DNA from: Methylotenera_A sp963701715
GTDB taxonomy: Bacteria; Pseudomonadota; Gammaproteobacteria; Burkholderiales; Methylophilaceae
Direction of reading: 5' to 3'
Assembly: GCA_963701715.1 (NCBI GenBank)
Contig: CAVPAX010000009.1
Location: 97,201-161,200, forward strand
DNA: 64,000 nt
The notes beneath the pieces are model-generated. The model did no database searches, was not told where the DNA came from, and saw nothing but the letters and a program-made list of their open reading frames with translations. Shown here in pieces: positions 41,542-51,351 of this stretch. Position 1 is the stretch's first letter, and each line of letters opens with the position of its first letter. The position numbers and the translations under genes are program-made.

Positions 41542-44500
41542 ATGCAAAAAATGGTGGATTTATCTGTCGTTTACAGTAAAACAGCCAAGGGCTTACGTGC
41601 ACGTACTTCCCTGATAGGCGGCTTGTCATCACAATTGATGAAAGTGCTAACACACATCGATGGCAAGTCAGAGGCCGAAACAATACTGTCTAAATTCATT
41701 CAGCTGAGCGAGCAAGAGCTGGCTTCGGCGTTAGCCCAGCTTGAAAGCGAGGGCTATATTAAGCCTATCGCGGTTCGTACAGCTGATGACTGGGCGCCTA
41801 CCAGCAACTTTACGCCCATGATTGTTGAAGAATTTCTCGATGAAGACGAGGTGGAAACCAAGGCGCGTGCTATGACTGAAGAGCTGGCGCGGCTGGATGC
41901 GGAGCGCAAGGCCAAGGCAGATAAAGAGGCGCGTTTAGAGGCGGAGCGCAAGGCTAAGGAAGCTGAAGAAAAAGCCAAATTAGAGGCTGAACAGGCGCGT
42001 GCCAAAGCGAAAGAAAAAGCTGAGGCGAAAGTGAAAGCGCAACTTGAAATCGAGCGCATTGCCCGCGAGGCCGAAGAAAAAGCCAAACTAGAGGCTGAGA
42101 AAGCGCGTGCAAAAGCAGAAGCCGAAGAAAAAGCCAGAATAGAGGCGGAGCGCAAGGCCAAGGCCGCAGAAGAAGCGCGTTTAGAGGCGGAGCGCAAGGC
42201 TAAGGAAGCTGAAGAAAAAGCCAAACTAGAGGCTGAGAAAGCGCGTGCCAAAGCGGAAGCCGAAGCCCAGGAGAATGCGCGTCGTGAAATCGAACGTATT
42301 GCCCGGGAAGCGGAAGAAGCGCAAAAAAAAGCCGAGGCGGAAGCCCGTGCCAAGGCTGCAGAAGAAGCACGACTAGAAGCGGAACGTAAAGCCAAGGCCG
42401 CAGAAGAGGCTTTGCTGGAGGCAGAGCGTATAGCTAAGGCAGAGAAAGAGGCGCGCTTGGAAGTAGAACGCAAAGCGCAGCATGAAGTAGAACAGGCACG
42501 CGCTAAAGCAGAAGCGGAAGAGAAGGCCAGAATTGAAGCAGAAGAGAAAGCGCGCCGCGAGATAGAACACATTGCCCGTGAAGCTGAAGTAGCGCGAAAG
42601 AAAGCCGAGGCAGACGCCCGTAGCAAGGCTAAAGAGGCTGAGAGGTTAGAAAAAGAACGCAAGGCTAAAGCAGAGGAAGATGCTCGCCTTGAAGCGGAGC
42701 GTATCGCTCGTGAAGCTGAAGAAAAAGAAAAGTTAGAGGCAGACCAGGCGCGCGCTAAAGCAGAAGCGGAAGAGAAGGCCAGAATTGAAGCAGAAGAGAA
42801 TACTCGCCTCGAGATGAAGCGCATTATCCGCGAAGCCGAAGAAGAGCGAAAAAAATCTGAGGCCATGGCCAAAGCAGCGAGACAGGAGACCAAGCGCAAA
42901 GCCAAAGCAGAGGAAGATGCGCGCCTAAAAGCCGAGCGCAGGGCACAGCAGGAAGCTGAGCAGATGCGCCACGAAGCAATAGCTGAGGAAAAGGCCATAG
43001 CAGAAGCGAAAGAAAATGTGCGCCTTGAAATGGAGCGTATATCTCAAGAGGCGGAGAAAGAACGAGAAATATCCAAAACCGAGGCGCTTGCCAAAGACGC
43101 AGACCAAGCCAAATTAGAAATTGAAAATAAGGCCAAGATAGAGCAGGAATCTGAGCAGGCGCTTAAAGCTGAAGCTGATATGGAAATTAATGCAGAGGCG
43201 CAAGTAAAAGCGCATCTTGAAGCGAAGAGTATGGCCCGCGAGGCTGAAGCAGCAAGGATTCAATTTGAAGATGATGACCGCGCCTTGTCAGAAGAAGATT
43301 TGCGCGAATTGGCTGAAGAAGAGGCCGAGTATGAAGCCAAACGTACGAACAAAGCTGAAGTAGTAGATTTAGTGGAGCCTGAGGTTGAGGAAAAGGCTCG
43401 GCAGGATGCTGAGAATCTGGCACGTGAGGAAGTTAAACGCATTGCTAAAGAAGAAGCGAAGGCCGAAGCGAGACTTAAAGCGCAGGCTAAAACCCAGGCC
43501 ATGCTGATGGTAGCCACAACAAGTGCTAAAAAATGGATTAAGCGTGGCACGAAGGCGACATTGGTTGGTCTGCCGATACTGATTCTGCTGTTTATTGTTC
43601 TGTTGCCTTATATCAACCTTGGCATGCTGGTTGATCCCATTGAAAAACTTGCCTCAGAGAGCACAGGCGAGCCGGTAACAGTTAAGGATGTTCATGCATC
43701 GCTATGGCCAGAGCCGAACTTGGTGATTGGGGATGTGACGGTTGGCGCTAATGCAAGCCATAATATTCAGGCTGTTCATATTCTGCTAGACGCTTCGACC
43801 TTGTTTGAACAGGTGAAAGTAGTGAAATCACTTGAGATTGAAGGATTGAAAATTGAACGGGAGAATTTTGGGCAGTCGCTGCAATGGATTAGCAGAACCG
43901 GCAAAGCTGAGCGCCTGAAGATTGGGCAGATTAATCTTAAAAATCTGTCGCTAAAAATTCGTGATTTAGAGATTGGGCCTTTTGAAGGAAGAGTCGGACG
44001 CACAGAGTCAAATGAGTTAAGCAATATTGAGCTGAATAGTACCGACCATGCACTTTCAGTTCAAATACTTCCGCAAGGCGGCACGTATGAGGTTGTACTT
44101 ACTGCCGCCAATTGGCCTTTGCCAGTAAATCCTAAAATCGTGTTTGATACACTCAAAGCTAGAGGCGTGCTAAATCAGAATCAGATTAATTTCAGCCAGT
44201 TCAAAGGCGAGATTTATGGCGGCAGCTTAATGGCCAATGTGCTTGTCGATTGGAGTAATCAATGGAGCGCATCGGGTAGCTTTAACCTCACCAAAGCGAA
44301 CGTGCTGGAGATGCTGAAGGCATTTAACAGTGCTGCTTCCGTTGATGGAAAACTTGATCTGGCAGGAAATTTTGCTTGCAAATCGGTAGTAGCTGCCAAG
44401 CTGACAGATACTCCGGATATCACCGCCAATTTTGATATTGGTAATGGCAGTCTCAATGATGTTGAGCTTACCCGTGCAGTGCTATCAAGAGAAAGCCAGT

Positions 44501-44742
44501 CTTTGGCTGGTGAGTCCACACACTTCGATAAGCTTAGCGGTAGCCTGCAGACGAAGAGCGGGATTTATCAGTATAGAAAACTTACACTGGATAGCGATCA
44601 ATTTCATGCAAAAGGTAATTTCGATGTGCAACCTAATCAGGATATTTCAGGAAAAATAAGTGCTAATCTTGCAGCGCAATCGCGCCGCCTGTATGCTAAC
44701 TTTGGCCTGACCGGCAAGATCAACGATGTGAAACGGCAATAG
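41542..44742 (+). CDS. giant coiled-coil / AsmA-like fusion protein
   Basis: The 1066-residue protein has four parts. Residues 1-85 look like a small helical or winged domain (RTSLIGGLSSQLMKVLTHID; LASALAQLESEGYIKPI). Residues ~110-655 are an almost uninterrupted charged helix of Ala/Glu/Lys/Arg repeats (ERKAKEAEEKAKLEAE and variants). One membrane segment follows at ~673-695 (GLPILILLFIVLLPYINLGM). The rest is an AsmA-like domain (LASESTGEPVTVKDVHASLW; AEGS-like repeats of beta strands). AsmA-type proteins act in lipid traffic in the envelope. The N-terminal part should be cytoplasmic and very long if fully helical. Confidence 0.82.
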   Translation: MQKMVDLSVVYSKTAKGLRARTSLIGGLSSQLMKVLTHIDGKSEAETILSKFIQLSEQELASALAQLESEGYIKPIAVRTADDWAPTSNFTPMIVEEFLDEDEVETKARAMTEELARLDAERKAKADKEARLEAERKAKEAEEKAKLEAEQARAKAKEKAEAKVKAQLEIERIAREAEEKAKLEAEKARAKAEAEEKARIEAERKAKAAEEARLEAERKAKEAEEKAKLEAEKARAKAEAEAQENARREIERIAREAEEAQKKAEAEARAKAAEEARLEAERKAKAAEEALLEAERIAKAEKEARLEVERKAQHEVEQARAKAEAEEKARIEAEEKARREIEHIAREAEVARKKAEADARSKAKEAERLEKERKAKAEEDARLEAERIAREAEEKEKLEADQARAKAEAEEKARIEAEENTRLEMKRIIREAEEERKKSEAMAKAARQETKRKAKAEEDARLKAERRAQQEAEQMRHEAIAEEKAIAEAKENVRLEMERISQEAEKEREISKTEALAKDADQAKLEIENKAKIEQESEQALKAEADMEINAEAQVKAHLEAKSMAREAEAARIQFEDDDRALSEEDLRELAEEEAEYEAKRTNKAEVVDLVEPEVEEKARQDAENLAREEVKRIAKEEAKAEARLKAQAKTQAMLMVATTSAKKWIKRGTKATLVGLPILILLFIVLLPYINLGMLVDPIEKLASESTGEPVTVKDVHASLWPEPNLVIGDVTVGANASHNIQAVHILLDASTLFEQVKVVKSLEIEGLKIERENFGQSLQWISRTGKAERLKIGQINLKNLSLKIRDLEIGPFEGRVGRTESNELSNIELNSTDHALSVQILPQGGTYEVVLTAANWPLPVNPKIVFDTLKARGVLNQNQINFSQFKGEIYGGSLMANVLVDWSNQWSASGSFNLTKANVLEMLKAFNSAASVDGKLDLAGNFACKSVVAAKLTDTPDITANFDIGNGSLNDVELTRAVLSRESQSLAGESTHFDKLSGSLQTKSGIYQYRKLTLDSDQFHAKGNFDVQPNQDISGKISANLAAQSRRLYANFGLTGKINDVKRQ

Positions 44743-44760
44743 ACTGACTTTAATAATAAG

Positions 44761-45267
44761 CTAGTCTTTAGGACCCAGATAATCCGCTTTACCAAGCCCT
44801 ACCCCATTATGGCGTAAGATATTGTAGGCCGTGGTTACGTGGAAATATACATTTGGCAGTACCCATTTTAGCAGATAGGCCTGACCTTTAAATTCCAGCG
44901 GCCTGCTGCGCACGATTACCGTAATATCACGTGCTTCACTGCCTTCCATTTGCACAGGCTTGACACTGTCGATAAACGAGATAGTTTTAGCAATGCGCGC
45001 TTGCAGTTCCTGAAAAGTCGTTTCTGAATCTTCATACTTGGGCACTTCTGTCCCCGATAGTCGAGCGGCTGCACCTTTGCTCATGTCAGTGGCGATTTGC
45101 ACTTGCCGAATAAGTGGATACATATCAGGAAAAAGCCGCGCATTTAGTAAAGCTGCATGTTCTATATTTTTTGTATCAGCATAATCTTCACCCTTTTTTA
45201 GAATGGCAGAAAGATTGCTTAGTGAGCGCTTTAGCGGTGGAATGGCAATATCGTACATGGAAAGCAT
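44761..45267 (-). CDS. DUF1993 family protein
   Basis: This protein matches DUF1993, a helical DinB-like fold: MYDIAIPPLKRSLSNLSAIL, LLNARLFPDMYPLIRQVQIA and LPNVYFHVTTAYNILRHNGV are typical, including the conserved His residues near the C-terminus. I chose ATG 45267 because AAAGGA lies upstream; an in-frame ATG at 45315 would add 16 residues. Function unknown. Confidence 0.85.
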   Translation of the reverse strand: MLSMYDIAIPPLKRSLSNLSAILKKGEDYADTKNIEHAALLNARLFPDMYPLIRQVQIATDMSKGAAARLSGTEVPKYEDSETTFQELQARIAKTISFIDSVKPVQMEGSEARDITVIVRSRPLEFKGQAYLLKWVLPNVYFHVTTAYNILRHNGVGLGKADYLGPKD

Positions 45268-45391
45268 AATGAATAATCCTTTAAAAACCTGGGGCGATTG
45301 AAATGCGATTATCATACTCTTAAAATATACTGCAAGCCTGTTCTAGTAATGCTGGTTTACGGCTGATTCGGCTTGGTTTATTGCAATATTA

Positions 45392-45405
45392 TTGATTAAA
45401 ATCAA
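45392..45405 (+). promoter_or_regulatory. perfect FNR/Anr box with class II promoter geometry
   Basis: TTGAT-TAAA-ATCAA is an exact FNR consensus. Its centre (45398.5) is about 41 bp before the start point implied by the -10-like TATCAT at 45427-45432, the classic class II activator position. It precedes the small membrane gene at 45487 and nnrS. Confidence 0.85.
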
Positions 45406-45486
45406 AGTGTCCGGTTGACTTAACCTTATCATTAGGTTTCTTATAGGTAAGTCGGTGGTTTTTGCCGATATTGATAGGAGAACTGT

Positions 45487-45585
45487 ATGACTTTTTTAGG
45501 GTGGCAAGGAATTTATACATTAATTGGCGTGCTCGCCGTTATTATTCTGATTTTGGTGGGATTTGCCAAGTTAGCAAATAAATAG
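45487..45585 (+). CDS. 32-residue single-TM protein
   Basis: MTFLGWQGIYTLIGVLAVII continues LILVGFAKLANK. It is one membrane helix with a strong ribosome site (AGGAG). The FNR box 82 bp upstream suggests it is induced at low oxygen or with nitric oxide. No family is recognised; it could be a small subunit of a membrane complex. Confidence 0.7.
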   Translation: MTFLGWQGIYTLIGVLAVIILILVGFAKLANK

Positions 45586-45779
45586 TTAAAACTTCGGGTT
45601 GTCTGTTGTGGGCTGTGACATTGTTGCCACTGTCTTTTTATTCCCTGCTTCATCGATATTCTTTTTTAAAATAATTTACCTTATATTTCTCTCTCTTAGT
45701 TGACCTTAGCGGGCTGAGGTCAGCATTTTCCTTGTGCTTTACCAAGGTTGTGCGTAAGCTGACAGTGTATATTCTGTTT

Positions 45780-46991
45780 ATGGCGCTGGTACAAATTCAA
45801 ATTAACAAACCCAAGCAAGAAACCGCGAAAAAACTTGCATTATTCAATCTTGGGTTTCGCCCTTTCTTTTTAGGGGCAGCTGTTTTTGCTATTGTTTCAA
45901 TAGCATCATGGATGCTTATTTATTTTTTTCAGGGTTCAGTAAGCATTTCACATATATCAATTAGCCAATGGCATGCGCATGAGATGTTATATGGTTACGG
46001 CATGGCCGTGGTTGCTGGCTTCCTGCTTACTGCGGTAAAAAACTGGACCGGGATCCAAACGCTTTATGGCAGGCCGTTAATAGCATTATTTATGCTGTGG
46101 TGTGTGGCTAGAGTGCTGTTCCTATTTGGTACGGCATTTTTACCATGGGCGGCAGTGGCAGATATGTTGTTTGGCATTTTTCTGATTGGCGCCATTACCA
46201 AGCCGATTATCCAGGCGAAGCAATGGAAGCAGCTTGCCGTGGTGAGCAAGGTGATTTTGCTGTGGGTAGGAAATCTGGTTTTTTACCTAGGCTGCTATGG
46301 GATATTAACCAGCGGCATGCTGTATGCAATTAATGGTGCGGTACTTTTGTTTGTCAGCCTCATTTTGATGATCGGGCGGCGAGTCATCCCGTTTTTTATC
46401 GAACGTGGCGTAGAAACAAAAATCCAGCTTAAGCAATATAAATGGCTGGATATCAGCATTCTGGTTGTATTCATCGCTTTATTCATAAATACAATTTTTA
46501 TACAAATTTCCGATGCGACATCATTGCTGGCATGGATTCTATTTACTTTGAATAGCTACCGTTTGTGTAATTGGCATAGTGTTGGCATATGGCGCGTGCC
46601 TTTGCTATGGAGCCTCTATTTATCGGCTTGGTTGATTAATGTTGGTTTTCTTTTTTATGGGTTACAAGTCCAATATAACAACCTGTCCATTTTAAGCTTA
46701 CATCTTTTTACAATAGGCGGTATAGGGCTGATGACCCTCGGGATGATGTCGCGTGTGGCATTGGGGCATACTGGGCGTGATATCAGAAAGCCTTCTTTCT
46801 GGATGGGGCCTGTTTTTGCGGGAATTGTTGTAAGTGTGGTATTTCGTTCATTGGTGCCCATGTTGAGTACACAACATTATGCTAATTGGGTATTGATATC
46901 CGGGGTTTTATGGATATTGAGTTTCGCAGGTTTTGTGGTGGTTTACGCACCGATACTATTAAGGCCAAGAATAGACGGGGCTTTTGGTTAG
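45780..46991 (+). CDS. nnrS: NnrS family membrane protein
   Basis: This ~403-residue protein has about 12 membrane helices and the NnrS blocks FNLGFRPFFLGAAVFAIVSI, WHAHEMLYGYGMAVVAGFLL, GRRVIPFFIERG and MTLGMMSRVALGHTGR. NnrS is a heme- and copper-linked protein induced in denitrifiers and during nitric oxide stress. The upstream FNR box fits this. ATG 45780 is used; an in-frame TTG at 45732 would add 16 residues. Its 3' end overlaps the DUF4186 gene by 33 nt. Confidence 0.88.
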   Translation: MALVQIQINKPKQETAKKLALFNLGFRPFFLGAAVFAIVSIASWMLIYFFQGSVSISHISISQWHAHEMLYGYGMAVVAGFLLTAVKNWTGIQTLYGRPLIALFMLWCVARVLFLFGTAFLPWAAVADMLFGIFLIGAITKPIIQAKQWKQLAVVSKVILLWVGNLVFYLGCYGILTSGMLYAINGAVLLFVSLILMIGRRVIPFFIERGVETKIQLKQYKWLDISILVVFIALFINTIFIQISDATSLLAWILFTLNSYRLCNWHSVGIWRVPLLWSLYLSAWLINVGFLFYGLQVQYNNLSILSLHLFTIGGIGLMTLGMMSRVALGHTGRDIRKPSFWMGPVFAGIVVSVVFRSLVPMLSTQHYANWVLISGVLWILSFAGFVVVYAPILLRPRIDGAFG

Positions 46992-47375
46992 TCTGGCATT
47001 AGGAATCGCTTTTTTTTTCATTTCTTGCCTTAACCATCTTTCCAACACAACCACCACGTAAGCTTGTTCTTCCAGCGAAAGTTCGCGTCCTTGCGGGATT
47101 TGATGCCATTTTTGCAAGCAGCCGCGGCAACAGCAGGCTGTGGCATGTTGTGCAACAAATACTGGGTGTCCGCGCATGGGTGTTTGTTTGCCATCGTTAA
47201 TGATTTCGGCAGGCGCCAAGCGTTTTATGACAAAGTCTTCAGCGTGGGTGAGTACTAACTCCAAGCCTTTTTCGAGCAGGTAGGTGATATCCTTACCTCG
47301 CAACTGAAAACCGCTTCGGAAAGGTGATTTTGCGAGTGCGGCAAAGAGTTCGTCTAAATCTCTCATTTTAATCAA
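46959..47375 (-). CDS. DUF4186 family protein
   Basis: A 138-residue protein with the DUF4186 pattern: DLDELFAALAKSPFRSGFQL, IKRLAPAEIINDGKQTPMRG, and HPVFVAQHATACCCRGCLQK, a His/Cys cluster that may bind metal. Function unknown. It is convergent with nnrS and overlaps it. Confidence 0.85.
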   Translation of the reverse strand: MIKMRDLDELFAALAKSPFRSGFQLRGKDITYLLEKGLELVLTHAEDFVIKRLAPAEIINDGKQTPMRGHPVFVAQHATACCCRGCLQKWHQIPQGRELSLEEQAYVVVVLERWLRQEMKKKAIPNARLTKSPVYSWP

Positions 47376-47433
47376 TCAATAAAATGCCCATCATAGCTAG
47401 TATGATGGGCAAGAGAGAAACTTATAGTTAAGT

Positions 47434-48906
47434 TTATTCGCGAATGGCTGGAGGGCCTTTAAAGCGCTTTTTCTCACCAAATGCAAACCAGAATACCGCC
47501 ATTACAACTAACATAGCAATTGTTACATAGAGAACCTTTTCGTTGGGTGGTTGTACGCCGACAACTACTAAGAATCCGCCACCGAGTACTGCCAACACGG
47601 CAATAGGTTTAGATAAGCCGCCAAGATCAAAAGGGCCTTTATGCTTCCATGTTTTGCCTTCAGCCAAGATGCCAGCAGCGGTTGGCATGATGTAAGAAAT
47701 ATAAAGGAATACTGCACAACCTACGGCGAGCACACTAAACGCATCAGCATATAAGGTAGCCACAATTGCTAAAATAGCCGACGCCCAAACTGCCGCAACA
47801 GGTGTTTTTAGTGTTGGACTAACTTTACGTAACAATTTTGATGCTGGTAACCCGCCATCACGGGCAAAAGCAAACATCATGCGTGAACAAGAGGTTAAAC
47901 AAGCCAAACCACACAAAAAGTTGACCAAGAATATACCAAGTCCTAATATGGATTTTAAAACTGGAGGTAATGTATTTAAAAGGGCATCAAAAAATCCAAA
48001 GCCTTGCTTAACACCAGTCGTAATATCTGGCATGACCAATACGAACGTACAAATCATAATATAACCAAAAATTACTGAGTAAACCACTGAACTTACAATG
48101 CCTTTAGGAACGGCTACTGCTGCATTGCGCGTTTCTTCAGAAGTATGTGCAGAGGCATCAAAACCAGTAATAGTGTAAACGGCTAGCAATAGCCCAAGAA
48201 GGAACGGAAAGACCATGCCTTCACTTGCTGGCCAAACACTGCCTTCAGTGCCTGTAAAATTGGTGAATGTAAAAAGTCTTGAATAATCTAGTGGTGTTTG
48301 GTTGTATGCTAGTAAAGACATGGTAAGAATACCACCTATAGCCATAATCAAATATCCTGACAAGTCTGTGATTTTAGTCGTAAATTTAGGAAAGCGATAA
48401 ATTAAGACTGCTTGAATAGCAGTGAATAGCGCTATGTAAAAGGTTTGATGTGCATAGCCAAATCCTGACACATCAATACCCAGAATGGGTAATGCTAGTC
48501 CTTTAAAAAAGAAGTCATACACTCCAAAGTTAACTGACGCCACTACAAAAATTAAGCCTAGCAAATTAAACCAAGCGGTGCACCAGCCATAACCCTTGCC
48601 ACCTAAAATAGAACCCCAGTGGTATAGGCCGCCCGCTGTAGGATAGCTTGATGAAATTTGTGCCATTGCCAAGGCTACAATGGCTGCAAATAAGCCGCCT
48701 ACCAACCATCCGATACCAATAGACGCGCCGCCTGCTCCCCCTAAAGCTAATGGAAACGCGGTTATGCCACCTGCCAGAATACAAATAATAGAAAATGAAA
48801 TAGCGAAATTTGAAAAGCCACCCATGTGCCGCTGCAACTCTTGCTCATAGCCCATTTTTTTTAGTTCTGCGGCATCATGATCCAATGCCTGATTCGTCTC
48901 ACTCAT
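47434..48906 (-). CDS. APC-family amino acid/amine permease
   Basis: This ~490-residue protein has about 12 membrane helices. The N-terminal motif GGFSNFAISFSIICILAGGI and the GFDASAHTSEETRNAAVAVP block mark an APC permease of the amino acid/choline type. ATG 48906 has AAGGGG upstream. It is divergent from eutBC, 243 bp away, which makes ethanolamine or a related amine the likely substrate; this is inferred from context. Confidence 0.88.
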   Translation of the reverse strand: MSETNQALDHDAAELKKMGYEQELQRHMGGFSNFAISFSIICILAGGITAFPLALGGAGGASIGIGWLVGGLFAAIVALAMAQISSSYPTAGGLYHWGSILGGKGYGWCTAWFNLLGLIFVVASVNFGVYDFFFKGLALPILGIDVSGFGYAHQTFYIALFTAIQAVLIYRFPKFTTKITDLSGYLIMAIGGILTMSLLAYNQTPLDYSRLFTFTNFTGTEGSVWPASEGMVFPFLLGLLLAVYTITGFDASAHTSEETRNAAVAVPKGIVSSVVYSVIFGYIMICTFVLVMPDITTGVKQGFGFFDALLNTLPPVLKSILGLGIFLVNFLCGLACLTSCSRMMFAFARDGGLPASKLLRKVSPTLKTPVAAVWASAILAIVATLYADAFSVLAVGCAVFLYISYIMPTAAGILAEGKTWKHKGPFDLGGLSKPIAVLAVLGGGFLVVVGVQPPNEKVLYVTIAMLVVMAVFWFAFGEKKRFKGPPAIRE

Positions 48907-49149
48907 TTTATTACCCCTTATAAAGTTTAAATGCAAATAGAAACTACTAGATACAAATTTTAAAACTTAGAAACAGGAAATTCTGAAGCTATTTTTATTA
49001 TTTCTAGACAAAGTGCGTTTTCAGTATAGATTTAAAATTAACAAAAGCAAGTACCATTTAATGAGAACTATCGATACCATTTGCGGCATGCTTAAATAAT
49101 GTCGCATAATGCAAACATTCAGGGGTAGGTTATTCAGGAGCAGGAATGC

Positions 49150-50550
49150 ATGATGACATATCGTTATAGTGCGGGTGCGCAAACCTATCAGTTTGCAGAT
49201 TTAAAAGAGGTGCTTGCAAAGGCAACACCGGCGCGCTCAGGCGACTATCTCGCAGGCGTTGCAGCCGACACGTACGCTGAACGCATGGCGGCCAGAATGT
49301 GTCTGGCGGAAATTCCACTCAAGCGTTTTCTCGAAGAACTTATCATCCCTTATGAAACCGATGAAGTGACTCGGCTAATTGTCGATACGCACGATAAGCA
49401 AGCATTTGTTGAAATTAGCCACTTAACAGTGGGTGATTTCCGCGATTGGCTGCTTTCCGATAGCGCTGATTCAAAAACTTTAAAACTTGTGGCGCCCGGC
49501 ATTACGCCGGAAATGGCGGCAGCTGTAAGCAAATTGATGCGTAATCAGGACTTGATTCTGGTGGCAAAGAAGTGCCATGTCACAACATCATTCCGCAACA
49601 CCATCGGCCTGCCAGGCCACATTTCAGTGCGTTTGCAACCTAATCACCCGACCGATGACATGCGCGGCATCGCTGCTTCAATGCTGGATGGTCTATTGTA
49701 TGGGACGGGTGATGCGGTCATCGGTATTAACCCCGCCACAGATAGCATTCCAGCATTGATGGACTTATATTATTTAGTGGATGAAGTGATTAACCAATAC
49801 GAAATCCCCACGCAGTCTTGCATTCTCACGCACGTCACCAACCAGATTCAGTTGATTGAAAAAGGCGCGCCTGTCGATTTGGTATTCCAGTCGATCGCAG
49901 GCACAGAAAAAGCCAACAAAAGCTTTGGTATCAATATCGCGTTACTCGAGGAAGCTCAATCGGCTGCGCATTCGCTCAAGCGAGGTACGGTAGGCAATAA
50001 TGTGATGTATTTTGAGACTGGTCAAGGTTCAGCACTTTCTGCAAACGCCAATTTTGGTGTTGATCAGCAAACCTGTGAAGCGCGCGCCTATGCGGTTGCA
50101 AGGCATTTATCGCCACTGCTAACCAATACGGTGGTAGGTTTTATCGGGCCTGAATATTTGTATGATGGCAAACAGATTATCCGGGCAGGCTTGGAAGACC
50201 ATTTCTGCGGCAAACTGCTGGGCGTGCCTTTAGGTTGTGATGTGTGCTATACCAACCATGCCGAGGCAGACCAGGATGATATGGATACCCTGATGACCTT
50301 ACTTGCAACTGCGGGACTCACATTTATTATGGGCATTCCAGGCGCAGACGATATCATGCTGAACTACCAGACCACTTCATTTCATGATGCGTTGTATTTG
50401 CGCAAAGTGCTGGGCCTGAGAGCCGCGCCGGAGTTCGAGACGTGGCTTAAGAAAATGCATATTATGGACGCGAACGGACAGGTTCAACCGCTCGACCAGG
50501 CGCATCATATGCTGCAAAATATGCCTAAACATTTACTGAGTGCGGCATGA
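49150..50550 (+). CDS. eutB: ethanolamine ammonia-lyase large subunit
   Basis: This B12-dependent enzyme splits ethanolamine into acetaldehyde and ammonia. Family blocks include YAERMAARMCLAEIPLKRFL, TTSFRNTIGLPGHISVRLQP, GTGDAVIGINPATDSIPALM and VGFIGPEYLYDGKQIIRAGL. Length (466) is normal. It overlaps eutC (ATGA). No microcompartment genes are near, so it probably serves nitrogen supply. Confidence 0.95.
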   Translation: MMTYRYSAGAQTYQFADLKEVLAKATPARSGDYLAGVAADTYAERMAARMCLAEIPLKRFLEELIIPYETDEVTRLIVDTHDKQAFVEISHLTVGDFRDWLLSDSADSKTLKLVAPGITPEMAAAVSKLMRNQDLILVAKKCHVTTSFRNTIGLPGHISVRLQPNHPTDDMRGIAASMLDGLLYGTGDAVIGINPATDSIPALMDLYYLVDEVINQYEIPTQSCILTHVTNQIQLIEKGAPVDLVFQSIAGTEKANKSFGINIALLEEAQSAAHSLKRGTVGNNVMYFETGQGSALSANANFGVDQQTCEARAYAVARHLSPLLTNTVVGFIGPEYLYDGKQIIRAGLEDHFCGKLLGVPLGCDVCYTNHAEADQDDMDTLMTLLATAGLTFIMGIPGADDIMLNYQTTSFHDALYLRKVLGLRAAPEFETWLKKMHIMDANGQVQPLDQAHHMLQNMPKHLLSAA

Positions 50551-51344
50551 GCCAATCGGACAAACCTAGTTTGCAACAAGATCCATGGAAGCAGCTGAAA
50601 AACTTTACCCGCGCGCGCATTGCACTTGGTCGTGTGGGAAGCAGTCTGCCGACTAAAGAGGTGCTTGATTTCGGCTTAAGCCATGCGATGGCGCGCGATG
50701 CTGTACATTTGGCTCTGGATATTGATGCGCTTGAATCGGACATTCAAAACCAGAAATTTTCCACCATTCGCGTTAAAAGCATGGCGCCAGACCGTGCCAG
50801 TTATCTATTGCGCCCGGACTGGGGCCGCAGGTTAAGCGAAAAAAGTATGGAAGATTTAAACAACATGAATCAAGCCAAGCTGATTGATTTTTTAATCGTG
50901 GTGGGCGATGGCTTGTCGTCACTGGCAGTGGCGCGCCATGTAGTGCCTTTACTGGCGGAAATGCGGCATTATTTACCTAAAGACTGGAATGCAGACCACG
51001 TCGTGATTGCCTCGCAGGCCCGTGTGGCATTGGGCGATGAGATTGGTCAGTCATTGGGTGCTCGCATGGTAGCCATGCTCATTGGTGAGCGACCCGGCTT
51101 GAGTTCGCCTGATAGTTTGGGCATTTATCTTACATATAATCCAAAGCTTGGCTTATCTGACGCGGATAGAAATTGTATTTCCAATGTTCGGCCCGAAGGC
51201 TTGCAGTACGATGCCGCTGCAAAAAAATTAGTTTGGTTGGCCAAAGAAGCGATGCGATTAAAACTATCCGGTGTGGGGCTGAAGGATGAAAGTGATGTGC
51301 AGGAGATCGGTATGCAAACAGCAGTCGGCTTAAAAAAGACCTAG
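50547..51344 (+). CDS. eutC: ethanolamine ammonia-lyase small subunit
   Basis: This 265-residue partner of EutB carries part of the cobalamin site. Family blocks ARIALGRVGSSLPTKEVLDF, FLIVVGDGLSSLAVARHVVP and IGERPGLSSPDSLGIYLTYN are present. Its start overlaps the eutB stop by 4 nt, and its 3' end faces the MFS gene 7 nt away. Confidence 0.95.
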   Translation: MSQSDKPSLQQDPWKQLKNFTRARIALGRVGSSLPTKEVLDFGLSHAMARDAVHLALDIDALESDIQNQKFSTIRVKSMAPDRASYLLRPDWGRRLSEKSMEDLNNMNQAKLIDFLIVVGDGLSSLAVARHVVPLLAEMRHYLPKDWNADHVVIASQARVALGDEIGQSLGARMVAMLIGERPGLSSPDSLGIYLTYNPKLGLSDADRNCISNVRPEGLQYDAAAKKLVWLAKEAMRLKLSGVGLKDESDVQEIGMQTAVGLKKT

Positions 51345-51351
51345 GTTAAAA

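Noticed and set aside
41754..42998. A 414-codon open frame on the minus strand, rich in Ser, Ala and Arg.
   Set aside because: It is the antisense shadow of the Ala/Glu/Lys repeat in the AsmA fusion gene; low-complexity GC-biased codons keep the reverse frame open. No ribosome site or family match.
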